The notes: generated by a model not told the origin, from the letters alone. Shown: positions 7,037-14,761, counted from the stretch's first letter. The stretch is DNA of 64,000 nucleotides from VRUE01 sp963732225 (GCA_963732225.1 CAVSYR010000002.1:310001-374000), one strand, 5' to 3'. Made by a program: numbers and translations.

Positions 7037-7912
7037 CTAGCCATCGAGATCAATCGAGTCGAGCAGCCCCTGGACGCTTGTCGCCAGCGCCTCGAGATCG
7101 TCGGGCAGTGAGGCGGCGAAGGCGGGTGTTGAGCCCAACAGGGCGGCGAGATTGGCGAAGGCGGCGCCGATCGCGCCGCGGCTGCCGCTGTGGACGAGGT
7201 TCGGCGTCAACAGGGCGAGCGCCCGCGCCGACTCCAGCGGCTCGACCGTGAGCCGCGCACCGCGCTCGCCGAGCAGGACGACCGCCGCCACTGGGCAGGG
7301 ATCAGGCTCGCCGTCTCCAGGGTCGGGAAGCAGGTCCGTGCGAGCCCGGCCGTTGCCGTCACGGCTGCGGACGCGTACACCCCGGGCGCCGGGGAAGGCC
7401 ACGGGCTCCCGATCGCCCAGCTCGATCGCCACCCCGTCCTCACCAAGCAGGCGGTGACCAGCTTCGCCGAGCGCCCTCGCCAGGGTCGACTTGCCCTGCT
7501 GAGTAGGCCCGCAAAAGAGCACCGCCCGTCCGCCGGCCTCGACCGCTGAGGCGTGCAGTACGAGGTCATCGCGCATCGAGAGCAGGGTGCAGACCGCCGA
7601 GGAGACGATCCGGTGCTCGCGCAGCTCTGCGTCGTCCACCTCGCTGTCGAAAATGACACGCCCGGCCGCCGCCTCGAGCAGGAAGCTCGCGGTCGGCGGC
7701 AGCTCGATCAGGCAGCGCCCGTCCTCCAGCTCGTAGCTGGCGTACCAACAGTGGCCGTCATCGGTGACCAAGGTGCTGACCGGCGCCTGATCAGGCCGCT
7801 CCAGCGGCCCGGCCGCCGCCTCGATCCGCAACTCACCCCGCGTCCCCGGCGCCGAGTTGAGCCGCGAAAGCGGCAAATCGCTCTTAACCTCGAATCCATA
7901 GAGGCTGCTCAT
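7037..7912 (-). CDS. HPr kinase/phosphorylase-like P-loop protein of the RiPP locus
   Basis: Protein of 291 aa. The N-terminus LYGFEVKSDLPLSRL and the kinase segment VLHASAV (His120) followed by P-loop GPTQQGKS (135-142) and GEDGVAIEL are characteristic of HprK-like proteins found in RiPP clusters, where in lasso systems they phosphorylate a serine at the precursor's end. It lacks obvious transport-system partners, so a role in sugar regulation is unlikely. It is first in the minus-strand operon, 36 bp before precursor A, and its start is only 21 bp from the divergent pqqD-like gene. Target and chemistry are inferred from family and context. Confidence 0.8.
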   Translation of the reverse strand: MSSLYGFEVKSDLPLSRLNSAPGTRGELRIEAAAGPLERPDQAPVSTLVTDDGHCWYASYELEDGRCLIELPPTASFLLEAAAGRVIFDSEVDDAELREHRIVSSAVCTLLSMRDDLVLHASAVEAGGRAVLFCGPTQQGKSTLARALGEAGHRLLGEDGVAIELGDREPVAFPGARGVRVRSRDGNGRARTDLLPDPGDGEPDPCPVAAVVLLGERGARLTVEPLESARALALLTPNLVHSGSRGAIGAAFANLAALLGSTPAFAASLPDDLEALATSVQGLLDSIDLDG

Positions 7913-7933
7913 CCGGTCTTAGGGTATGGATCG

Positions 7934-8221
7934 ATGGAGGGAACGACGATCACAGCCGAGACCACGTTGCAGCGCACGGACCGTGCCGTACACGGTGACC
8001 TGCCCGAGGAGACGGTCCTGCTCGACGTCGACGCTGGCACCGCCGTGCGGCTCAACTCGACCGGCGCCTGGATCTGGGAGCAGCTCGAGCAGCCGCGCCG
8101 GGTCGGCGAGCTGGCCAGCGGCCTGGCCCAGCGCTTCGAGATCGACGAGGGCCGGGCTCTCGGCGACGTCGTTGCCTTTGCCCGCGAGATGGCGCGGCGC
8201 GGGCTGCTCGCGGCGAGCTAA
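7934..8221 (+). CDS. PqqD-like peptide-binding protein (RiPP recognition element)
   Basis: Protein of 95 aa from ATG 7934. The pattern ETVLLDVDAGTAVRLNSTGAWIWEQL, then VGELASGLAQRFEID, then a final helix ending MARRGLLAAS is the classic PqqD fold (beta hairpin, then winged helices, with LN-x-T-G at the turn). Such domains bind leader peptides and present them to the modifying enzyme. It is transcribed divergently from the HPr-kinase-like gene across a 21-bp gap that must hold both promoters or be shared. Its stop overlaps the convergent lipA stop by 4 nt. The locus therefore has two RRE-like domains, one free and one fused to the radical SAM protein. Confidence 0.85.
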   Translation: MEGTTITAETTLQRTDRAVHGDLPEETVLLDVDAGTAVRLNSTGAWIWEQLEQPRRVGELASGLAQRFEIDEGRALGDVVAFAREMARRGLLAAS

Positions 8222-9180
8222 CCGGCCAGCGCTCGCTCAGGCAAATTCTGGTCGGCGTGGTAGCTGCTGCGCACCAGTGGCCCTGAGGCGACTGACTCGA
8301 AGCCGAGCTCGTACGCCGCCTTCTCCAGCGCCGCGAACTCCTCCGGGTGCCAGTAGCGGACCACCGGCAGGTGGTTCTCGGTCGGTCGCAGGTACTGGCC
8401 CACGGTCAGCACCTGGACCCGGTGCTCGCGCAGCAGGCCGAAGGTCTCGACCATCTCCTCGAAGCTCTCGCCCAGCCCGACCATCAGCCCCGACTTGGTG
8501 ACAACGTCAGCGCCGCCCATCTCCTTCGCCATCTTCAGCACCCGCGCCGAGCGCAGGAATTTCGAGCCGCGCCGGGCTACCGGGTAGAGCCGCGGCACGG
8601 TCTCGACGTTGTGATTGAAGACATCGGGCTTCTCGTGGATCACCTTGGCCAGCGGCATCTCCTGACCGCGGAAGTCGGGGGTGAGGATCTCGACCTTGCA
8701 GCCCGGGGCCTGCATGCGGATCGAGCGGATCACGCCGACGAAGGCGCTGGCGCCGTAGTCGGGCAGGTCGTCGCGGTCGACCGAGGTGACGACCGCGTGG
8801 CGCAGTCCCATCTTCTTCACCTGGTTGGCGACCCGCAGCGGCTCCAGCGGGTCGTTCCAGGTTGGCACGCCCGTCTTCACGTTGCAGAAGCCGCAGCGGC
8901 GGGTGCAGACGTCGCCGAGGATCATGAAGGTCGCGGTGCCGCGCTCCCAGCACTCGCCGACGTTGGGGCAGTTGGCCTCCTCGCAGACCGTGTGCAGGTT
9001 GTCGCTGCCGATCATCGACTTGAGCCGGCGGTAGGTCGGTCCGCCCGGCGCCGGCACCTTCAGCCAGGGCGGCTTGCGGGCGCGACGGAAGGGGACGGTG
9101 CCGTCGCTCTCGGCCGCGATCCCGCCCGGCTTGGCGCGGGAGCGGGTTACGTGGACGCGATCTGTGGTCGGCTCGCTCAT
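8218..9180 (-). CDS. lipA: Lipoyl synthase
   Basis: Protein of 320 aa, normal length for LipA. It inserts two sulfurs into octanoyl-lysine on E2/GcvH lipoyl domains. The auxiliary-cluster motif C66-x4-C71-x5-C77 (CEEANCPNVGEC) and the radical SAM motif C92-x3-C96-x2-C99 (CTRRCGFC) are intact, and the C-terminal RSSYHA serine ligand is present. The ATG overlaps the lipB stop in ATGA, so the pair is co-translated. Its neighbours encode the pyruvate dehydrogenase complex that needs the cofactor. Confidence 0.98.
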   Translation of the reverse strand: MSEPTTDRVHVTRSRAKPGGIAAESDGTVPFRRARKPPWLKVPAPGGPTYRRLKSMIGSDNLHTVCEEANCPNVGECWERGTATFMILGDVCTRRCGFCNVKTGVPTWNDPLEPLRVANQVKKMGLRHAVVTSVDRDDLPDYGASAFVGVIRSIRMQAPGCKVEILTPDFRGQEMPLAKVIHEKPDVFNHNVETVPRLYPVARRGSKFLRSARVLKMAKEMGGADVVTKSGLMVGLGESFEEMVETFGLLREHRVQVLTVGQYLRPTENHLPVVRYWHPEEFAALEKAAYELGFESVASGPLVRSSYHADQNLPERALAG

Positions 9181-9953
9181 GCGACTCCGAGCCTAGCGTT
9201 GTCGAGGCCCAGCTCGGCCGGGCTGGCTTCGGCGGGCTCGCGTTCGTAGACCGCGGCGTAGCGCTCGGCGATCGTGTCGGCGAAGGGCGTCAGCTCCTGC
9301 TCGGCGCCGAGCTCGCGGCTCAGAGAGCTGACCTGGCAGCCCTCGATCCCGCAGGGCACGATCCACTCGAATGGCTGCAGGTCATTGCTGACGTTGACCG
9401 AGAGGCCGTGGGTGGTGACGCCGCGGCTGACGTGGACGCCAATCGAGCCGATCTTGCGCGCCTCCGGCGGCGGGGCGCCGATGCCGTCCGAGGTCTGCAC
9501 GCTCTCCGCCCGGGGGACAGCGCCACCCGGTGGCGCACCTTCTGTCCAGACCCCGGTCAGGCCCTCGATCGTCTGGGCGGGGACGCCGTGCTCACCGAGC
9601 GCCGAGATCGCCACCTGCTCCAGCCGCCGCACGTACTCGTGGACGTCGTCGCCGTAGGGCCGCAGGTCGACGATCGGGTAGGCGACCAGCTGCCCGGGCC
9701 CGTGGTAGGTGACGCGCCCGCCGCGATCGGTGTCGTGCACCGCGATGCCCTGCATCTCGTACCACTCGGCCGCCATCGGCAGCTCCTCAGGCGTGGAGCG
9801 GCGGCCGCGGGTGTAGGTGGGCGGGTGCTCGAGCAGCAGCAGGACGTCGGGAATCGAGCCGTCCTCGCGCGCGTCGCGCAGCCAGCGCTGGGCGACCAGC
9901 GCCTCGTCGTAGGCGACGAGGCCGCAACGGACCACGAGGACTTCTGCGCTCAT
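9177..9953 (-). CDS. lipB: Octanoyl-[ACP]:protein octanoyltransferase with a small insertion
   Basis: Protein of 258 aa from ATG 9953 (a GTG one codon earlier is possible). LipB moves octanoate from ACP to lipoyl domains before LipA acts. RGGRVTYHGPGQLVAYPI, the lysine in ARKIGSIGVHVSRGVTTHG and the catalytic cysteine in VPCGIEGC are all present. Between GVW and RKIGSIG, where typical LipB has only a few residues, there are about 26 extra Gly/Pro/Ala-rich residues (EGAPPGGAVPRAE... and DGIGAPPPEA); the DNA there contains a near-perfect palindrome at 9521-9537. Confidence 0.96.
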   Translation of the reverse strand: MSAEVLVVRCGLVAYDEALVAQRWLRDAREDGSIPDVLLLLEHPPTYTRGRRSTPEELPMAAEWYEMQGIAVHDTDRGGRVTYHGPGQLVAYPIVDLRPYGDDVHEYVRRLEQVAISALGEHGVPAQTIEGLTGVWTEGAPPGGAVPRAESVQTSDGIGAPPPEARKIGSIGVHVSRGVTTHGLSVNVSNDLQPFEWIVPCGIEGCQVSSLSRELGAEQELTPFADTIAERYAAVYEREPAEASPAELGLDNARLGVA

Positions 9954-9968
9954 CACCGAAATCGTTGC

Positions 9969-11624
9969 ATGGCGCCGCTCTATCCTTCGGTGCCCTCCCC
10001 AATGGTCCAGTCAAAGGCCCTCCGACCAGACTGGCTTCCGGCCGTCGCCCTCAGCTCCCTGCTCGCCCTGGCGATGCTGGTGTGGAACCCGCAGGTCGGC
10101 GACCTCGCCGCCCAGGTCTTCCGCACCGAGCTCTTCCAGCACGCCGGCCTGGCGATCTGGAACGGCAGTTGGTACGGCGGCCACTACACGCTCACCTACA
10201 GCTTCCTCTTCCCGCCGCTCGCCTCGCTGCTGGGGCCGCAGCTGGTCGGGACGATCTCGGTCGTCGCCTCCTCCTACTTCTTCGATCGCCTCGTCCGCGA
10301 CCGCTGGGGCACGCCGGCCCGCTGGGCGACGCTCTGGTTCGCCGCCGGCGTGGTCACGCTGCTCGCCGACGGCCAGCTCACCTTCGCCCTCGGGGTTGCC
10401 TGCGGGCTGGCGGCGCTGCGCTGCCTGCAGGTCCGTCGCGACAAGCTCGCTTTCGCCGCCGCTGCGGCCTGCGCTCTCTCCAGCCCGGTGGCTGCAGCCT
10501 TCCTCGCCGGGATCGTCCTGGTCGGGGTGGCGGAGCGGGGCAGGCCGGTCAACCGGGTCGCCGTCGGCGCGGCGGCGATCGCGCTCGGCCTCGTCCTCCT
10601 GCCCAACCTCGCCTTCCCCGAATCGGGCCAGTTCCCCTTCGCCTTCTCCTCCTACGTCGCGATCCCGCTCTTCTGCGGCGGTGCGCTCTTCCTCACGCGC
10701 GGGCTCGGCGAGGAGGAGCGCCAGCTGCGCTGGGCCCTGATCGGCTACGTCCTGGCGTCGACCGTGCTGCTGCTTGCCCCCAACCCGCTGGGCGGCAACG
10801 CCGTCCGCCTCGGCGCTCTCTTCGGCGGCCCGGTCCTGGCCGCGGTGATGCTGGCTCGGCGGCCGCGACTCGGTGCACTCTCCGTCGTCGTCCTCTCGCT
10901 GGCGATGGCCGGCGGCCTCTACTGGCAGGTGACCGCCAGCGTCAGCCAGATCGCCCGCAGCGTCGGCGACCCCTCGACCTCGCGCGAGTACTTCCAGCCG
11001 CCCGCTCACTGGCTGCGCGCGCACGGGGGCACCGGCGTGCGCGTCGAGGTGCCGCCCACCGCCAACCACTGGGAGTCGGCCTACCTGGCAACCCAGTTCG
11101 AGCTTGCCCGCGGCTGGCTGCGCCAGCTCGACACCACCCGTGACGACATCTTCTACGACAACGAAAGCGAGCTCACGCCCGCCGCCTACAGCCACTGGCT
11201 GCACCGCAACGCGATCTCCTACGTCGCTCTCCCCGACGCGCCGCTCGACTACTCCTCGGTCGCCGAGCGGCGCCTGATCCTCAGCGCGCCCGGCTATCTC
11301 GACCTGCGCTGGAGCTCACCCCACTGGCGGATCTACGCGGTGCGAAATCCCCAGCCCCTGGTCGAGCCGATGGGCGCCGCCGCGGCCCACACGCTCTGGG
11401 TTGGGCGGCAGGGCTTCGGCCTCGACGTCACCCGCCCCGGCGACTTCCTCGTCCGCGTCAACTTCACCCCCTACTGGTCGATCTCGCGCGGCGCCGGCTG
11501 CCTGCTGCGCCATGGCGAGTGGACGATCGCGCGCGCCTCGCACCCCGGCATCCTCAGGGTCTCGGCCGACTTCTCCCTCGGCCGGGCTTGGAATGCAGTC
11601 ACGGGCGCGAAGAAGACCTGCTGA
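9969..11624 (+). CDS. Multi-pass membrane protein, possible GT-C-like glycosyltransferase
   Basis: Protein of 551 aa from ATG 9969 (ATG 10002 is an alternative), 15 bp from the divergent lipB. About ten hydrophobic segments fill residues 15-320, among them LPAVALSSLLALAML, ALGVACGLAALRC and LGALSVVVLSLAMAGGLYW. A soluble C-terminal domain of about 220 aa follows, with RVEVPPTANHWESAYLATQFELARGW and repeated aromatic residues. The layout (membrane core plus exported C-terminal domain) resembles 6-pyruvoyl-tetrahydropterin-synthase-related or ArnT/PMT-type proteins, but I see no D-E/D-D catalytic loop that I can name. Treat it as an unknown membrane protein. Confidence 0.75.
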   Translation: MAPLYPSVPSPMVQSKALRPDWLPAVALSSLLALAMLVWNPQVGDLAAQVFRTELFQHAGLAIWNGSWYGGHYTLTYSFLFPPLASLLGPQLVGTISVVASSYFFDRLVRDRWGTPARWATLWFAAGVVTLLADGQLTFALGVACGLAALRCLQVRRDKLAFAAAAACALSSPVAAAFLAGIVLVGVAERGRPVNRVAVGAAAIALGLVLLPNLAFPESGQFPFAFSSYVAIPLFCGGALFLTRGLGEEERQLRWALIGYVLASTVLLLAPNPLGGNAVRLGALFGGPVLAAVMLARRPRLGALSVVVLSLAMAGGLYWQVTASVSQIARSVGDPSTSREYFQPPAHWLRAHGGTGVRVEVPPTANHWESAYLATQFELARGWLRQLDTTRDDIFYDNESELTPAAYSHWLHRNAISYVALPDAPLDYSSVAERRLILSAPGYLDLRWSSPHWRIYAVRNPQPLVEPMGAAAAHTLWVGRQGFGLDVTRPGDFLVRVNFTPYWSISRGAGCLLRHGEWTIARASHPGILRVSADFSLGRAWNAVTGAKKTC

Positions 11625-11667
11625 GCGACCCCGTCTTGGCACCGAGGCCGCTGCTAGGTTGCCGCTG

Positions 11668-12306
11668 ATGAAGAAGCTTGCTCTGCCGATGCTCGCTGCC
11701 CTGGCCCTGCTCGTCGCGCTCTTGGCCACCGGGCCCGGCGCGGCAGCCGCGCCGACGAGCTGTCCCAGCTTCCGCGTCCTCCACGACGACCGCATCGGCC
11801 CTGCCGTTCTGCCAGCCGGCAGCTACACGATCACGATCGATTCGACCTCGGGGCTTGCCTGCGGTGCGGCGGCGAAACTCTTCACTCGCTTCCTCGAGGA
11901 CTACGACGGGGTTCTTCCCAGGCCATGGAGAGTGACCGGGGAAGGGAGCGGCAAAGCGTCGTTCAAGCCCGGCGACGCTGCCGGCTTCTCGGTCTCGCGC
12001 AGCAGCGGAAGTGGCGAAGGGGGCTCTTTGCTCGGCGCTCTCTGCAATGGCACCTTCACTGTCAACGCCAGCACTCGGGTCGGCCCGCTGTTCTTCCCCA
12101 AGGCCGGCTACCTGCTCTACATCCCGCCGCGATCGGGGATCAGCTGCCGCCGCGCTTCGGTCCTCTTCACTCGCTTCCTCGGTGCCGGCGGCGCCTTGCC
12201 GCAACCCTGGCAAACGATTGCCCAGACGGCGACCTTCTACAAGCCAGCCAATCCACAGCGCTCTGCTTTCCGTGTTGAGCCGCTGAGCGGCGCCGGCCCC
12301 CGCTGA
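11668..12306 (+). CDS. Secreted protein with internal duplication, function unknown
   Basis: Protein of 212 aa. Residues 1-27 (KK followed by ALPMLAALALLVALLA and AAAAP) are a clear Sec signal peptide. The mature part is two related halves: CPSFRVLHDDRIGPAVLPAG... with LACGAAAKLFTRFLEDYDG and PWRV, and CNGTFTVNASTRVGPLFFPKAG... with SCRRASVLFTRFLGAGG and PWQT. Each half carries two cysteines at matching places, probably one disulfide per repeat. It may be co-transcribed with the membrane protein 43 bp upstream. The stop codon lies in the left arm of a 16-bp inverted repeat. I do not recognise the family. Confidence 0.8.
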   Translation: MKKLALPMLAALALLVALLATGPGAAAAPTSCPSFRVLHDDRIGPAVLPAGSYTITIDSTSGLACGAAAKLFTRFLEDYDGVLPRPWRVTGEGSGKASFKPGDAAGFSVSRSSGSGEGGSLLGALCNGTFTVNASTRVGPLFFPKAGYLLYIPPRSGISCRRASVLFTRFLGAGGALPQPWQTIAQTATFYKPANPQRSAFRVEPLSGAGPR

Positions 12307-12404
12307 AGGGCGCACGGTCGGCACATATCGGCGTCCTCGGTCGCTCGCGTGCAGAGCACGCCACGCTCCCTGCGTCCTTGATCTGCTTGACCGTGCGCCC
12401 TTCA
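12304..12404. repeat. 101-bp element with 16-bp perfect terminal inverted repeats
   Basis: TGAAGGGCGCACGGTC at 12304-12319 is exactly complementary to 12389-12404, with 69 bp between. The first TGA is the stop of the secreted-protein gene and the complementary TGA is the stop of the E2 gene, so both convergent genes end inside the arms. It could be a MITE-like insertion that supplied both stops, or a bidirectional terminator/cruciform. No T-tract follows either arm. Confidence 0.8.
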
Positions 12405-13772
12405 AAGGGCCAGAGCTAGCGGCTCTTCGAGCAGCGCCCGGATGCGGGCGAGGAATTCGGCGGCGGGGGCACCGTAGAGGATGCGGTGATCGCAGGCGAG
12501 GTTGACCCGCATTAGGTGAGCGCTCGTGGTCTGGCCGTCGCGGACGACGGGGCGCTCGGTGATCGCGCCGACGGCGAGGATCGCCGCCTGCGGTGGGTTG
12601 ATCACGGCGGCGAAGCTGTCGATGCCGAACATTCCCAGGTTGGAGATCGTGAAAGTCGCCCCCGAGAGCTCCGGCGGCGTGATCTGCCCGTCCCGCACCC
12701 GTTGTGCCAGGGCCCGCGAATCCCCAGCGATCTGTCGCAGGTTCTTCTGGTCAGCATCGAAGATCGTCGGCACCACAAGCGCATCACGGGCCGCCACAGC
12801 CACCCCAACATTCACCCGCGAATAAAGCTCAAACCGCCCATCCCGATAAGCCCCATTGGCCCGCGGATGCTCCCGCAGCGCCAGCGCACAAGCCTTGACC
12901 ACCATGTCGTTGAACGAGGGCACCACATCGTCCTCCTTCGCCCCAGCTTTGATCTGCGACCGAGCCGCAACCAGCCGACTCATATCGATCTCCGCCTCGA
13001 GGTAGAAGTGCGGCGCGGTCGCCTTCGACTCAGACATCCGCCGCGCTACCGTCGACTGCAGCTTCGACGGATCCTCGTAACTAACGGTCCCCTTGGCGGT
13101 TTCAGGCCCAGGCGCTGCGGCCGCGGGAGCGCTGGCCGGGGCCTGTGCGGTCGCAGGTTCAAATCCTGTCTCCCCGGTTGCTTGAGGTGCAGCGGTCCTC
13201 GGTTCAGATCCCGGCGCCCCGGTCTGATCACCCGGACTCGTGCTCCCGGCCTTCTCGACATCGGCCTTGACGATCCGCCCCCCGGGACCTGAGCCCTGAA
13301 GTGTTGTCAGGTCGAGACCCTTCTCCTTGGCGATCCGTCGAGCTATCGGCGACGCGTGCGGACGCCCACCCCCGTTCGACCCGGAAGGCGCATTGATCGC
13401 CTCGCCCGCGGGTGGCGCCGTAGGGGGGCCCGCCTCCGAGGACGCTTTAGCGACCGCAGGAGGTGGGGGGTCCCCTGCGGCGACAGGACCCGCGGCCGAG
13501 GCGTCGGTCCCTTCCCCGTCCCGACTGGAGACCTCAGACGCATCCCCGACCATCGCAATCGGAGTCCCGATCGCGACCGTCTCACCCTCCTGCACCAAGA
13601 TCTCACTCAACGTCCCGGCCACGTCGGATTCGTAAGCCATGTTCGCCTTGTCGGTCTCGATCTCAACCAGCTCATCCCCGACGGACACCTCGTCCCCAAC
13701 CTGCTTCAGCCACTGGAGAACGGTTCCCTCCTCCATCGAGTCCGACAACCGCGGCATCACGATCTCGGCCAT
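12402..13772 (-). CDS. pdhC: 2-oxoacid dehydrogenase E2 component (dihydrolipoamide acyltransferase)
   Basis: Protein of 456 aa. The lipoyl domain is 1-76 with the lipoyl lysine in ETDKANM; the peripheral subunit-binding domain is about 137-172 (SPIARRIAKEKGLDL..GSGPGGRIVKADVE); the acyltransferase domain starts about 225 (SKLQSTVARRMSESKATAPHFYLEAEIDM). The active-site motif reads DHRILYGA, so the usual Asp of HRxxDG is Tyr. Both linkers are unusual: the first carries a 95-bp repeat shared with grpE, the second two tRNA-T-arm-like segments. It follows E1 beta with a 1-nt overlap and completes an E1 alpha-E1 beta-E2 operon. Pyruvate is the likely substrate, but branched-chain oxoacids are not excluded. 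Confidence 0.95.
   Translation of the reverse strand: MAEIVMPRLSDSMEEGTVLQWLKQVGDEVSVGDELVEIETDKANMAYESDVAGTLSEILVQEGETVAIGTPIAMVGDASEVSSRDGEGTDASAAGPVAAGDPPPPAVAKASSEAGPPTAPPAGEAINAPSGSNGGGRPHASPIARRIAKEKGLDLTTLQGSGPGGRIVKADVEKAGSTSPGDQTGAPGSEPRTAAPQATGETGFEPATAQAPASAPAAAAPGPETAKGTVSYEDPSKLQSTVARRMSESKATAPHFYLEAEIDMSRLVAARSQIKAGAKEDDVVPSFNDMVVKACALALREHPRANGAYRDGRFELYSRVNVGVAVAARDALVVPTIFDADQKNLRQIAGDSRALAQRVRDGQITPPELSGATFTISNLGMFGIDSFAAVINPPQAAILAVGAITERPVVRDGQTTSAHLMRVNLACDHRILYGAPAAEFLARIRALLEEPLALAL
13147..13223 (+). repeat. Two tandem tRNA T-arm/acceptor-like segments inside the E2 gene
   Basis: Two 32-nt segments at 13147-13178 and 13192-13223, 13 bp apart, share the pattern GCGGTC-N3-GGTTCA(A/G)ATCC-N3-C(T/G)CCCCGGT, 25 of 32 positions identical by hand. 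The first can fold as a T arm (GCAGG-TTCAAAT-CCTGT) followed by an acceptor-like strand; in the second the stem is partly degraded. They lie antisense to the coding strand, and E2 reads through them as TGFEPATAQAP and SEPRTAAPQ. Confidence 0.75.
13405..13499. repeat. Dispersed 95-bp repeat, copy 1 (in-frame within E2 linker)
   Basis: This stretch aligns without gaps to 54160-54254 inside grpE, about 81 of 95 positions identical by hand count, including the exact block GAGGACGCTTTAGCGACCG. It is read in the same frame in both genes (AGDPPPPAVAKASSEAGPPT here). It contains a GGGTCC/GGACCC hairpin with an inner CCTG/CAGG pair. Confidence 0.85.
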
Positions 13773-14761
13773 CAGATCGAGCCCTCCAGCGCCGCCAGCG
13801 CCGCCTTCACCACGTGCTCCTCATGCGGAATCGCCGCCTGCTCCAGCCGCCGCGAGTAGGGCATGTGGACGTCGGCGCCGGTCACCCGCTGAACCGGCGC
13901 GTCGAGGTGGTCGAAGGCCTGCTCGGTGATCAGCGTCGCCAGGTTGGCGCCGACGCCGCCGTGCGGCCAGCCCTCCTCGACGATCACCGCCCGGTTGGTC
14001 TTGCGCACCGAGGCGAGGATCGTGTCGAGGTCGAGCGGGCGCAGGGTGCGCGGGTCAATTACCTCGGCCTCGACGCCGTGTTTGTCGGCAAGCGTCTCGG
14101 CCGCCTCCGCGGCCGTGTGGGCCATTTTGAGGATGCCGATGATCGTCACGTCGCCACCCTCGCGCCGCACCGCCGCCTCGCCGAAGCGCAGTACCTCATC
14201 GCCGTTGTCAGAGACCTCGCCGCGCGCCCCGTAGAGGCTCTCGTGCTCGATGAAGATCACCGGGTTGTCGTCGCGGATCGCCGTCTTCAGCAGCGCCTTG
14301 CCGTCGGCCGGGGTCGAGGGGCAGGCGACCAGCAGTCCCGGCACCTGCAGGAAGAGCGCCTCGAAGCTGTGTGAGTGGGTGGGACCGAGCTGGTGGCCGC
14401 CGCCGCCCGGCATCCGCACCACCATCGGCACCCGCGCCTGGCCGTTGAACATGTAGGGGATCGCGGCAGCGTGGTTGATGATCTGGTCGAGGGCGAGCAG
14501 CGAGAAGTTGACCGTCATCAGCTCGACGATTGGCCGCAAGCCGCCCATCGCGGCGCCGACCCCGGCGCCGACGATCGTGTTCTCGGAGATCGGCGTGTCG
14601 CGCACGCGGCGCTCGCCGAACTCGTCGAGCAGGCCTTCGGTCACCTTGAAGGCGCCCTGGAAGACGGCGACGTCCTCGCCCATCACCAGCACCGCCTCGT
14701 CGCGGCGCATCTCCTCCGCCATCGCGTCGCGCAGCGCCTCTCGCATCCGCAGCTCGGCCAT
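13772..14761 (-). CDS. pdhB: 2-oxoacid dehydrogenase E1 component, beta subunit
   Basis: Protein of 329 aa, usual length. With E1 alpha it decarboxylates a 2-oxoacid using thiamine diphosphate and acylates the E2 lipoyl group. Family segments seen: EDVAVFQGAFKVTEGL, DTPISENTIVGAGVGAAMGGLRPIVE, RMPGGGGHQLGPTHSHSFEA and VVEEGWPHGG near the C-terminus. It shares one base with both E1 alpha and E2 (TGATG-type junctions), so the three are made from one message. The thiamine genes a few kilobases away supply its cofactor. Confidence 0.96.
   Translation of the reverse strand: MAELRMREALRDAMAEEMRRDEAVLVMGEDVAVFQGAFKVTEGLLDEFGERRVRDTPISENTIVGAGVGAAMGGLRPIVELMTVNFSLLALDQIINHAAAIPYMFNGQARVPMVVRMPGGGGHQLGPTHSHSFEALFLQVPGLLVACPSTPADGKALLKTAIRDDNPVIFIEHESLYGARGEVSDNGDEVLRFGEAAVRREGGDVTIIGILKMAHTAAEAAETLADKHGVEAEVIDPRTLRPLDLDTILASVRKTNRAVIVEEGWPHGGVGANLATLITEQAFDHLDAPVQRVTGADVHMPYSRRLEQAAIPHEEHVVKAALAALEGSI

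Noticed and set aside
9521..9537. LipB palindrome as a fourth copy of the 95-bp repeat
   Set aside because: Only about nine bases (GGGTGGCGC) match; the rest does not align.
10011..11204. Long open frame antisense to the membrane-protein gene
   Set aside because: Its translation is a low-complexity Ala/Gly/Asp/Arg chain, as expected for the complement of a high-GC gene; the same holds for dozens of other long shadow frames.
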